Of a stretch of DNA of 18,200 bases, positions 8,202 through 15,585 are shown piece after piece. The notes below the pieces were generated by a model that saw only the letters and a list, made by a program, of their open reading frames with translations, made no database searches and was not told where the DNA came from. The DNA is from JAURFX01 sp038125265 (lineage in GTDB: Bacteria > Pseudomonadota > Gammaproteobacteria > Steroidobacterales > Rariloculaceae). The DNA lies in the NCBI GenBank assembly GCA_038125265.1, contig JAYPDM010000021.1, forward strand, positions 1 through 18,200, given 5' to 3'. The number at the start of each line of letters is the position of its first letter. Positions within the stretch are counted from its first letter, which is position 1. A program made the translations under genes and the position numbers.

Positions 8202-9195
8202 TATGAGTTCCTGTTAATCCAACATTATTTTTATTAAATACCTGATCAGCCCTGTAACTTGATCTTACCAATGGACCCGCAACCACTTCCATAAACCCAA
8301 AATCGAGACCGATATCTCTTAATACCTTAAATGATTCTGGCGAAACATAACGATCAATAGGCAAGTGAAATTTTGTAGGTTGTAAATACTGACCTAAGGT
8401 CACAATATCTACATTGGCCTCCTTTAAATCTCTATAGGTCTCTATAATTTCATCATCCGTTTCACCAATGCCAACCATAATACTTGTCTTAGTAATGATC
8501 GTTTCTGAGTATTGTTTCGCATACTCAAGAAGCTTGAGTGTTTGCTCATAGCCAGCTCTCTTGTCCCTGACTACATGGGTCAATCTTTTTACAGTCTCAA
8601 TATTTTGAGCAAACACATCGACCCCTGCATCGATCAGTTGTTCAACTGCCTGCTGATCGCCTGAAAAGTCTGGCGTTAAGGCCTCCACAGTCACATGAGG
8701 ACACATATCTTTAATGGCTCGGATCGTATCTGCGTAATGTTTAGCGCCACCATCATCGAGATCGTCACGATCCACTGAGGTTAAAACAATATAATTGAGA
8801 TCCATGAGACTAACAGACTTCGCAGTTTTAATGGGCTCCTCTAAATCTAACCAGCCCTTAGGGTTTCCCGTGTCTACAGCACAGAAACGACAAGCTCTGG
8901 TACATACATCGCCCATAAGCATAATGGTTGCAGTCCCATGTGACCAACATTCTCCAATATTTGGGCACATCGACTCCTCACAGACCGTTGCGAGATCATG
9001 ATCTTTGACCGTTTGTTTCACTCTGAGATAACCAGAGCCATTGGGTAATGGGACCTTAAGCCAGCTTGGTTTAGGTAAGCGTGCATCAGAGTCTAGGACT
9101 CTCGATTTTTGACCATTCTTTATAGCACTAAAACCCTTAGGAGATTGGTATTTTTCTCCAGTTGCTATCACGTCTATGCCCTTAAACTTTTTCAT
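8194..9195 (-). CDS. lipA: Lipoyl synthase (radical SAM)
   Basis: LipA inserts two sulfurs into the octanoyl chain bound to E2 and H proteins, giving lipoyl cofactors. The auxiliary 4Fe-4S cluster ligands are Cys72, Cys77 and Cys83 (CEESMCPNIGEC). The radical-SAM cluster ligands are Cys98, Cys102 and Cys105 (CTRACRFC). The C-terminal RSSY contains the serine that completes the auxiliary cluster. It has 333 residues against 321 in E. coli. The ATG at 9193-9195 is the first gene of a five-gene operon and reads away from the ompA-like gene. Its usual partner lipB is not next to it, so octanoyl transfer must be encoded elsewhere. Confidence 0.97.
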   Translation of the reverse strand: MKKFKGIDVIATGEKYQSPKGFSAIKNGQKSRVLDSDARLPKPSWLKVPLPNGSGYLRVKQTVKDHDLATVCEESMCPNIGECWSHGTATIMLMGDVCTRACRFCAVDTGNPKGWLDLEEPIKTAKSVSLMDLNYIVLTSVDRDDLDDGGAKHYADTIRAIKDMCPHVTVEALTPDFSGDQQAVEQLIDAGVDVFAQNIETVKRLTHVVRDKRAGYEQTLKLLEYAKQYSETIITKTSIMVGIGETDDEIIETYRDLKEANVDIVTLGQYLQPTKFHLPIDRYVSPESFKVLRDIGLDFGFMEVVAGPLVRSSYRADQVFNKNNVGLTGTHND

Positions 9196-9232
9196 TGAAC
9201 AATTATCTCATGGATTAAATAGTGATATAAAA

Positions 9233-9258
9233 TCAAAGTCCCCCATAGGAAACTTTGA
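9233..9258. repeat. 7-bp inverted repeat in the lipA/ompA-like divergent region
   Basis: TCAAAGT (9233-9239) and ACTTTGA (9252-9258) are exact reverse complements separated by 12 bases. The pair lies in the 83-bp divergent region 9196-9278, just upstream of a perfect TATAAT hexamer (9265-9270). This position suits a protein-binding operator. No regulator is identifiable in the window, so the function is inferred. Confidence 0.4.
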
Positions 9259-9264
9259 CTGTCA

Positions 9265-9270
9265 TATAAT
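9265..9270 (+). promoter_or_regulatory. Candidate -10 hexamer (TATAAT) of the ompA-like gene
   Basis: A perfect TATAAT ends eight bases before the ATG at 9279. No good -35 is seen at 16-18 bp, and no Shine-Dalgarno lies between it and the start. If used, transcription would begin almost at the ATG, giving a leaderless or near-leaderless mRNA. Confidence 0.4.
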
Positions 9271-9278
9271 AATTGTAA

Positions 9279-10712
9279 ATGAATAAAAATTTATACGGTT
9301 TTCTCTTTTTTTTGTTGTTGGCTTGGAATATAAGTGCCCAAACCAATGAAGAATGGGCATTGCTAGACAGTCGTATTGAAGAGGCAACAGAGAGACTCAT
9401 GCCTATAATAAGTGAAAATGAATTTAGAATTTTCGCAAGAAGGTACCTACAAATAAAAAATCGCTTTGATCGCGAAGGTATGACCGATGCGATTTCAACT
9501 GAAATCACAGAACTTTCTTCGGACCTTTTGGCTCAAATCAATGAAGATGAAGAGCTATTAAGCTATTTTCCAGAAATTACAAATGCCAGAGAAAAGGCTA
9601 TAGAGGCTCAGGCTCAGATACATGCAAGCGAGAGCCTGCAACGTGCCGATCAAGGGCTATCAACGCTTAGACGAGCTCAAGTGAGCTCAGATCCTGATGA
9701 TCGTCAATTGTTTGTAAATCAAACGGTTGAAAATTATCTGAATGTAGAGCTACAAGCAATTATTCAAAATAATTTAGGCACGGCTATTTCACTGCTCAAT
9801 CGCGCTCGATCTTCGGGAGTGCAAATATTAAGTGAAGCCACTTTATCTTCTGGTGAGGAGTTATTAAATCAAGCAAGACAAACCATCACTGAAAACAGGT
9901 ACCAGCTTGATGGAGCCATTCGGTTGAGAGAATTAGCGATTATAGAGATTAGCAAAGCCATAAATATTGCAAGACAAATTCAAGATTTTCGATCTAGGGG
10001 TCTATCAGAAGAGGAATTATTACTTGAGTTAAGCAATCCACTTGTGAATATCGCTGAAGATCTAGGCATTGAATACGACTATTTAAGAACAGCAGAGGAA
10101 GTTTCCCTACAAATACGTGAGTTAATATCTGCAACAATCGAAAACAATGACGAGACCGTCATTATTAGTGAGAGACAAAGAGAGCAACTCAATGCACTAG
10201 AAAATGAAATTAGGCTATTAAATGAAGAAATGCAGGAAGGGATTGATGAGCGAAATAATCTTATTCGAGAGCTAGAGGCGCTCAATGCAGTTAATAGAAC
10301 CTTTGACCAACTCGAGTTAATTTTTAATCCTGATGAGGCTACCATCATTAGAGAGAATAATGATTTAGTAATTCGTCTGATGGGTATTAGTTTTGACAGT
10401 GGCTCAAGCAATATTTCTCAAACAGACAACCCTGTCTTTCAAAAAATTGCCCAGGCCATCAACTTGTTTCCTAATGCCATTGTTTTAATAGAAGGCCATA
10501 CCGACTCAACAGGCAATTATGATTCTAATTTACAACTGTCACAATTAAGAGCAGAGGCAGTACAACTGCTTCTTGAGAATGATTTCTCAATCAGTTCCTA
10601 TCAAATGACATCTATCGGCTACGGGGAGATTAGACCCATTGCCAATAATGAGACAAGTTTAGGAAGAGAGCAAAATCGAAGAATCGAAGTTAGGATAGCA
10701 CTGACACCATAA
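9279..10712 (+). CDS. Secreted protein with C-terminal OmpA (peptidoglycan-binding) domain
   Basis: The 477-residue protein starts with a signal peptide (hydrophobic core about 6-16, likely cleaved after Ala20, before QTNEEW). There is no lipobox cysteine and no visible beta-barrel. Residues about 25-345 are charged and predicted helical, with a coiled-coil-like stretch near 295-340. The C-terminal OmpA domain (about 360-475) has FDSGSSNIS, EGHTDSTG at 405-412, LSQLRAEAV with Arg424, IGYGEIRP and the closing GREQNRRIEV. This domain normally binds peptidoglycan. The protein therefore probably acts in the periplasm as a cell-wall-bound helical protein. Its exact role is unknown. It is followed after 10 bp by the glyoxalase gene. 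Confidence 0.85.
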   Translation: MNKNLYGFLFFLLLAWNISAQTNEEWALLDSRIEEATERLMPIISENEFRIFARRYLQIKNRFDREGMTDAISTEITELSSDLLAQINEDEELLSYFPEITNAREKAIEAQAQIHASESLQRADQGLSTLRRAQVSSDPDDRQLFVNQTVENYLNVELQAIIQNNLGTAISLLNRARSSGVQILSEATLSSGEELLNQARQTITENRYQLDGAIRLRELAIIEISKAINIARQIQDFRSRGLSEEELLLELSNPLVNIAEDLGIEYDYLRTAEEVSLQIRELISATIENNDETVIISERQREQLNALENEIRLLNEEMQEGIDERNNLIRELEALNAVNRTFDQLELIFNPDEATIIRENNDLVIRLMGISFDSGSSNISQTDNPVFQKIAQAINLFPNAIVLIEGHTDSTGNYDSNLQLSQLRAEAVQLLLENDFSISSYQMTSIGYGEIRPIANNETSLGREQNRRIEVRIALTP

Positions 10713-10722
10713 AGGAGAAAAT

Positions 10723-11142
10723 ATGAGGTACTTACATACCATGATTAGGGTTTCGAATTTAGAGACTTCACTGGACTTTTACTGTAATAAGTTAGGCTTA
10801 AAGGAAATTAAGCGAAAGGATAATGAAGCAGGAAGATATACTCTCGTTTTTCTTGCGCCAGAAGGTCAGGAGGATGCTCAATTAGAGTTGACCTACAATT
10901 GGGATCCTGAGGAGTACGGGGCGGGACGAAATTTTGGTCATGTTGCTTATGAGGTAGAAAATATCTATGAGTTATGCGCGAACTTGCAGGCAAAAGGAGT
11001 GACCATCAATCGCCCCCCAAGAGACGGGTGGATGGCATTTATAAGATCGCCAGACAATATTTCCATTGAATTGCTTCAAAAGGGCGCGCCTTTGCCTATT
11101 GAAGAGCCATGGAAATCCATGGAAAATACCGGTAAATGGTAG
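10723..11142 (+). CDS. gloA: Lactoylglutathione lyase (glyoxalase I)
   Basis: Glyoxalase I converts the hemithioacetal of methylglyoxal and glutathione to S-lactoylglutathione. The 139-residue protein is a single VOC-fold unit that starts like E. coli GloA (MRYLHTMIRV). The four metal ligands are all present: His5, Glu55 (in QLELTYNW), His73 (in FGHVAYEV) and Glu116 (in ISIELLQK). The C-terminal tail EEPWKSMENTGKW differs from E. coli and resembles a GloA branch I recall from alphaproteobacteria. A strong AAGGAG (10712-10717) lies five bases before the ATG and overlaps the stop of the preceding gene, so the two are probably cotranscribed. Confidence 0.92.
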   Translation: MRYLHTMIRVSNLETSLDFYCNKLGLKEIKRKDNEAGRYTLVFLAPEGQEDAQLELTYNWDPEEYGAGRNFGHVAYEVENIYELCANLQAKGVTINRPPRDGWMAFIRSPDNISIELLQKGAPLPIEEPWKSMENTGKW

Positions 11143-11175
11143 TATTTGTTGTTAAATGTTAATAAAATCTTATAA

Positions 11176-12024
11176 ATGAATAAAAAAATAGGAATATGTG
11201 GAATTGGAAAGATGGGGCTTCCACTCTTACTCCATTTGTCTGAATCATTGACTGAAGTGCGGTATTTCTCAAGAAGTGCGAAGAAAGACTTACCCATGAA
11301 CGCCGTTCCATGCAACAGCCCGAAAGAACTCATCGAGAATTCTGACGTAGTTCTCTGTTTATTATTTGATGATACGAGTGTAAGAGATGTTTATGAAGAT
11401 TCGCAGAATGGTTTTTTAGCTGCTGATCTTAGCAACAAAATACTTATCGAAATGACAACCATCTTACCTACGACAGCAATTGATATCGCAACTAAAGTCC
11501 AAAAGAGGGGTGGCATCCTCATCGAGTCACCCGTATCTGGAACGACCGGTCCAGCAAGAAAGGGTCAGCTCATGGCACTTGTTGGCGCAAGCACCGATCA
11601 ATTAAACATGGCTAGACCCATACTTGAATTATTTACGAGAAAAATTGTTCATGCGGGTGATGTAGGAAATGGTGCAAAGCTTAAACTAATTCTGAATTTA
11701 CCGCTGGCAATCTATTGGCAATCAATAAAAGAGGCTCTAATGGTTGCAAAAGAGCATGATCTTGATTTGGGAATGGTTATTGAGACCATGGCTGATTCTG
11801 GTGCCGGAGCAAGAGTACTTCAGCATAAGATGAGCGCACTGATCGAGGATTCTAATGATGTTAGCTTTGACGTCAGCACCATGATTAAGGATATATCACT
11901 CATTCAGGAGCTTGCAGGATCTAATCAAATAAAGCTTGAAGCGCTCAGCGCGTCTCTTAAAAGCTATCAATCGCTTTTGACTAAGAATGAAGATGCGGAT
12001 GCGTCTGAAATTGTCAAACCATAA
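11176..12024 (+). CDS. NAD(P)-binding beta-hydroxyacid dehydrogenase (3-hydroxyisobutyrate dehydrogenase-like)
   Basis: This is an oxidoreductase of the 6-phosphogluconate-dehydrogenase-like superfamily, which includes 3-hydroxyisobutyrate dehydrogenase and tartronate semialdehyde reductase. The dinucleotide-binding motif is GICGIGKMG at 6-14. The substrate loop is SPVSGTTGPARKG at 118-130. Catalytic Lys170 with Asn174 sits in KLILN. Its 282 residues are usual for the family. The substrate cannot be told: the loop reads TTGPARKG where the better known members have GGxxGAxxG. It lies 33 bp after gloA with no clear ribosome binding site, and ends 1 bp from the convergent PrpD-like gene. Confidence 0.85.
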   Translation: MNKKIGICGIGKMGLPLLLHLSESLTEVRYFSRSAKKDLPMNAVPCNSPKELIENSDVVLCLLFDDTSVRDVYEDSQNGFLAADLSNKILIEMTTILPTTAIDIATKVQKRGGILIESPVSGTTGPARKGQLMALVGASTDQLNMARPILELFTRKIVHAGDVGNGAKLKLILNLPLAIYWQSIKEALMVAKEHDLDLGMVIETMADSGAGARVLQHKMSALIEDSNDVSFDVSTMIKDISLIQELAGSNQIKLEALSASLKSYQSLLTKNEDADASEIVKP

Positions 12025-12025
12025 G

Positions 12026-13360
12026 CTAATTTAATAGCTCCATGAGTTCTGAGAGGTCTTTACTGGATTCAATCTGGCTTACCAAATCAAAAATTTTTGT
12101 CGCCCTCTCCTCACCAACCACCGGAACGGATAAGGAGTAATACTTATTCTTTAAAAACTCATCACTCATAGGGTTTTCAGGAGATCCCGTCGCATGCTGA
12201 ATGTGCTTTTTAAATTGACTTCCATCATTGAGCTCAATAGTGAGTTTCACCTCTTCCTCTTTCATTGAGTTATCAACCTCATAACTGATTTTTGATCTTA
12301 TGGATTCTATTGCCTCTGAGGCAACGCATTCATCTGAGAACTGTGCATCATGGCCTGAGCCATAGAGCATTCCAGCTGCAATACAATGATAGAAAGAAAA
12401 TTTACCTTCCAGTCCTCTTCTTGGCTTTCTGTGACCCATAAGTTCGGGGACAAGCGGATGAACCTGTGCATGAATCAATTTAATGTGATCAGGTTTAATA
12501 TCATGTTCGTTCCGAAGTTGTATAGCAGCATCTTGCAATGGGTGAGAAACGACACCGTTAGCATAGGGCTTAAGTCCATTATTTTTAAATTCCCAATAGC
12601 GACCAAGATCATTAAGAAGCTTTTCTTCTGAATGACCGTTAGGAGACAATACTGCCCAGAACCCTCGCCTACCTCCAATAATATCATCGGCCGAGTTAAG
12701 TCCGAGCCCTGCCAGATAGGCACTTCGCACACCGACCGAGGCTGAGTGTCCAGGGTGAATGGGTTTGGTGTGTGACCCAAAAACCTCTCGCACACCAGAG
12801 GCCAAGGTTCCTGCGCCTCCTAAGGCATAAAGAAATTCCTGATGCTCAAGATCCAAAAGATTGGCAGCAGAAGTTGCTGCTCCAAAAACTCCTGCTGTGC
12901 CAGTAATATGCCAGCCCTGATCGTAGTGCCATGGGTGTACGGAGATGGCGACGCGGCATGCGACCTCCGCCCCTAGTATAAAATTTAACAGTAATTGCTC
13001 ACCGGATAGCTTAAGGTCCTCAGTCACAGCTAAAGCTGCAGGCCAAACGACAGATGTAGGATGCAGTATGGTAGGAAAGTGGGTGTCATCATAATCCTGA
13101 AGATGTCCTAAAAAGCCATTCACAAACGCAGCATTACTGGGAGAGGTTCTAATTTTTGATCCGAGTATGCCGCACCTCTCCTTGCTCCCCTCTTCCTCTG
13201 TCCACTTAAACAATATTTCAGCGTCATGGGATTGGCTAGCGGAGAGTGAGATAGCAATATAATTAATAAGCGTTCTTTTGGCCTCAATAACAGACCATTC
13301 CGGTAAAGTATCAAACTTTTGCTTAGTGACAAATTCAACCAGTTCCTTGGTGACTGACAT
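12026..13360 (-). CDS. MmgE/PrpD family protein
   Basis: The family includes 2-methylcitrate dehydratase PrpD and cis-aconitate decarboxylase. I choose ATG at 13358-13360 (444 residues), because TTGGAG lies six bases upstream and a longer reading to 13459 adds an unlike N-terminus and runs into the divergent gene. Candidate active-site residues, by remembered comparison with the decarboxylase structure, are Asp89 and Thr93 (DYDDTH), His100, His151 (WHITGTAG), Lys199 (TKPIHPGH) and Lys264 (LKPYANG). All are in place, so the enzyme is probably active. No prpB, prpC, acnD or prpF gene is nearby, so methylcitrate is not supported as substrate. The 3' end is 1 bp from the convergent dehydrogenase gene. 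Confidence 0.88.
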   Translation of the reverse strand: MSVTKELVEFVTKQKFDTLPEWSVIEAKRTLINYIAISLSASQSHDAEILFKWTEEEGSKERCGILGSKIRTSPSNAAFVNGFLGHLQDYDDTHFPTILHPTSVVWPAALAVTEDLKLSGEQLLLNFILGAEVACRVAISVHPWHYDQGWHITGTAGVFGAATSAANLLDLEHQEFLYALGGAGTLASGVREVFGSHTKPIHPGHSASVGVRSAYLAGLGLNSADDIIGGRRGFWAVLSPNGHSEEKLLNDLGRYWEFKNNGLKPYANGVVSHPLQDAAIQLRNEHDIKPDHIKLIHAQVHPLVPELMGHRKPRRGLEGKFSFYHCIAAGMLYGSGHDAQFSDECVASEAIESIRSKISYEVDNSMKEEEVKLTIELNDGSQFKKHIQHATGSPENPMSDEFLKNKYYSLSVPVVGEERATKIFDLVSQIESSKDLSELMELLN

Positions 13361-13366
13361 TTTATG

Positions 13367-13373
13367 CTCCAAA
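13367..13373 (-). promoter_or_regulatory. Ribosome binding site fixing the PrpD-like start
   Basis: On the minus strand TTTGGAG is six bases upstream of ATG at 13358-13360. It supports this start over the longer reading frame that begins inside the divergent gene. Confidence 0.7.
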
Positions 13374-13428
13374 TTACAGTCAACATTATAAAAGAAAATT
13401 AACTTAGGCGGTCTAAATAAACTGTAAT
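13373..13428. repeat. 8-bp inverted repeat spanning the PrpD-like / glutamate-synthase-like divergent promoter
   Basis: ATTACAGT (13373-13380) and ACTGTAAT (13421-13428) are exact reverse complements with 40 bases between them, placed almost symmetrically in the 90-bp divergent region 13361-13450. The left copy falls at the expected transcription start of the PrpD-like gene. The right copy covers a possible -10 (TGTAAT) of the plus-strand gene. This would suit a shared operator pair, but no regulator gene is in the window. Confidence 0.45.
13385..13390 (-). promoter_or_regulatory. Candidate -10 hexamer (TATAAT) of the PrpD-like gene
   Basis: A perfect TATAAT on the minus strand lies 24 bp before the start codon, leaving room for the visible ribosome binding site. 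The -35 is poor: the nearest match, TAGACC, is at a 19-bp spacing. Confidence 0.45.
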
Positions 13429-13450
13429 ACTTATTTGTTAAACTAGGATT

Positions 13451-15037
13451 ATGAATCAACGTTATATGGCTCTCTATCTTGCAGTCTTTTTTATGGGCCT
13501 ATCGTTAATTAACCTTGCGGTGACAGGTAGCGGCCTTTTTGCTTTAATTTTATTTTTAGGCTTAAGTTTTGTTGGGTTTTATGACATCACGCAAGAAAAA
13601 AAGGCCATACTAAAAAATTATCCAATCATTGGTCATTTAAGGTACTTCTTTGAATATATTCGCCCAGAAATAAGACAGTATTTCATTGAGAGTAATACTG
13701 AGAGTGCTCCCTTTTCACGTAATCAAAGGTCACTCGTTTACCAAAGAAGTAAAGAGCAGATCGACAAGGTACCCTTCGGAAGTCAGTTAGATTTTAAAAA
13801 GGATGGTTATGCTTGGTTGACCCACAGCCTAAATCCTTCGAGTCTATCGACGCATGACTTTCGTATCACAATTGGGGGTCCTGCATGTCAAAATCCATAC
13901 CATGCCTCAGTTTTTAATATTTCTGCACTAAGCTTTGGTGCTATTTCTGCCAAGGCTATCGAGTCACTCAATAGAGGTGCAGCCAAAGGTCATTTTTACC
14001 AAGATACCGGTGAGGGGGGCATATCTCCGTATCACTTGAAAGGGGGTGACTTAGTATGGGAAATAGGATCAGGCTACTTTGGCTGCAGGGATGAGTCTGG
14101 TTTATTTTCAAAAGAAAAGTTTTCATCGCTGGCAACTCTTGATCAAGTTAAGATGATTGAGATTAAACTCAGTCAGGGGGCAAAACCGGGGCATGGAGGC
14201 ATACTTCCTGGGAAAAAAGTAACCAACGAAATTGCAAAAGCTAGAGGCGTAAAACCACTTCAAGACTGTATTTCGCCTGCAAAGCATCAAGCATTTTCTA
14301 ACCCCATAGAACTCCTACAATTTATTCAAGAACTCAGAGACATCTCGAATGGTAAGCCTGTAGGCATAAAATTATGTATCGGTAAAATTAATGAATGGTT
14401 TAGTATCGTAAAGGCCATGCTCAAAGTAGGCATCACCCCTGACTTCATTGTCATAGATGGGGCTGAGGGAGGGACAGGAGCAGCGCCTCTTGAGTTTATT
14501 GATCACGTCGGCATGTCAGTAAGGGATGCCATTCATTTAGTTCATAACTCTCTGATTGGCGTACAGTTAAGAGATAGAATTAAATTAGGCTGTGCTGGAA
14601 AAGTAATCAGTGCCTTTGATATTTGCTACATGCTTGCCCTAGGTGCAGATTGGTGCAACTCGGCAAGGGGGTTCATGTTCTCCCTGGGATGTATACAATC
14701 TATGAGCTGCCACACCGACAAATGTCCAACTGGAATTGCAACGCAAGATCCCCTTAGACAGGAGGGGCTCACAATCACCGATAAAGAAGAGCGAGTCTTT
14801 CACTATCATCAGAATACGTTAATCGCACTCAAAGAACTTATCGAAGCATCAGGATTAACTTCATTAAGCGAAATCACTAAAGATCTCATCTTTGAAAAAA
14901 ATGGGGACAGCGTACAAAGCCTCAGTGAAAAATACCCAACGCTTGAGCCTGGATCCCTATTGACCGGAAAGGTATCCTCCCTGCCATCATGGTGGAGGCT
15001 CAACTGGGAGAAGGCAAGCGAAGAGCAGTTTTTATGA
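13451..15037 (+). CDS. Membrane-anchored FMN-binding glutamate synthase family protein
   Basis: The 528-residue protein has two N-terminal hydrophobic helices (about 6-24 and 28-44) followed by a glutamate-synthase FMN domain. Recognisable blocks are ALSFGAISAKAIESLNRGA, GEGGISPYHL, QGAKPGHGGILPGKKV, IDGAEGGTGAAP and GADWCNSARGFMF. The 3Fe-4S ligands are Cys414, Cys420 and Cys425, with the usual spacing, followed by PTGIATQDP. The N-terminal glutamine amidotransferase and C-terminal GXGXG domains of full GltB are absent, so it cannot itself release ammonia from glutamine. The true reaction of this branch is not established; an electron-transfer or glutamate-forming role is inferred. It shares an ATGA overlap with the next gene. 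Confidence 0.85.
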   Translation: MNQRYMALYLAVFFMGLSLINLAVTGSGLFALILFLGLSFVGFYDITQEKKAILKNYPIIGHLRYFFEYIRPEIRQYFIESNTESAPFSRNQRSLVYQRSKEQIDKVPFGSQLDFKKDGYAWLTHSLNPSSLSTHDFRITIGGPACQNPYHASVFNISALSFGAISAKAIESLNRGAAKGHFYQDTGEGGISPYHLKGGDLVWEIGSGYFGCRDESGLFSKEKFSSLATLDQVKMIEIKLSQGAKPGHGGILPGKKVTNEIAKARGVKPLQDCISPAKHQAFSNPIELLQFIQELRDISNGKPVGIKLCIGKINEWFSIVKAMLKVGITPDFIVIDGAEGGTGAAPLEFIDHVGMSVRDAIHLVHNSLIGVQLRDRIKLGCAGKVISAFDICYMLALGADWCNSARGFMFSLGCIQSMSCHTDKCPTGIATQDPLRQEGLTITDKEERVFHYHQNTLIALKELIEASGLTSLSEITKDLIFEKNGDSVQSLSEKYPTLEPGSLLTGKVSSLPSWWRLNWEKASEEQFL

Positions 15038-15585
15038 AAAAGATGTTATTTTTTGTTTTGCTAAGTTTTAATTTGCAGGCTGCCGAGCTGACAGAGATAG
15101 AAGTTATCTATGAAGGTAATGATATTGAGATCAATGCACTTGTTGAGTTCTATGCTCCGGCCAATGAAGTTTTTGATGTCCTGACAGACTATGATAATTT
15201 CACTGAAGTTTCGAGCATTTATCTCGATTCCTATTGGTCTGAAATCAATGATGATCAAACCGAGGGAATTGGATTTACACAAGTCCAAGGATGTGTCTTG
15301 TTCTGGTTCTGTAAGACCATTGACAGAACTGAGGTCGTCTTAATGGATAGACCTCACACCATAGAGACACGGGTCACAGATGATGATCTCAATTATGGAA
15401 TCACCTCATGGGAATTTAATGAAATCGATGGGGTTACCACTGTCATCTATTCGATGAACTTTGATCCGAACTTTTGGGTACCGCCCGTGATTGGTCCATG
15501 GATACTCGAGGAGTTTATTGCCTTTAAGGCAACCGACACCCTAAATCGTATTGAGTCTATGGCTCTGGCTAGCATCGATAATTAG
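15034..15585 (+). CDS. Secreted SRPBCC (START-like) superfamily protein
   Basis: The chosen ATG at 15034 overlaps the preceding stop as ATGA and gives a clear signal peptide (MKKMLFFVLLSFNLQA, likely cut after Ala16). A start at 14989 would bury this peptide. The 183-residue product then shows a START/polyketide-cyclase-like pattern: VEFYAPANEVFDVLTDYDNF, a middle YWSE strand and a long C-terminal helix starting near EEFIAFKATDTL. Cys87 and Cys93, in GCVLFWFCK, could form a disulfide in the periplasm. The fold typically binds lipids or other hydrophobic ligands; the ligand is unknown. Its TAG is directly followed, in the same frame, by the TTG start of mutY. Confidence 0.75.
   Translation: MKKMLFFVLLSFNLQAAELTEIEVIYEGNDIEINALVEFYAPANEVFDVLTDYDNFTEVSSIYLDSYWSEINDDQTEGIGFTQVQGCVLFWFCKTIDRTEVVLMDRPHTIETRVTDDDLNYGITSWEFNEIDGVTTVIYSMNFDPNFWVPPVIGPWILEEFIAFKATDTLNRIESMALASIDN

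Noticed and set aside
9233..9508. Minus-strand 91-codon frame across the ompA-like gene start
   Set aside because: It lies opposite a clear signal peptide and shows no known motif.
12386..12795. Open frames overlapping the PrpD-like gene in other frames
   Set aside because: No family signal and no ribosome binding site; the PrpD frame explains the sequence.
13361..13459. 33-residue N-terminal extension of the PrpD-like gene
   Set aside because: It has no family similarity, overlaps the divergent gene start, and a good ribosome binding site precedes ATG at 13360.
14989..15033. Longer start for the SRPBCC gene inside the glutamate-synthase-like gene
   Set aside because: It would place 15 charged residues before a clear signal peptide. 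ATG at 15034 gives the usual ATGA overlap.
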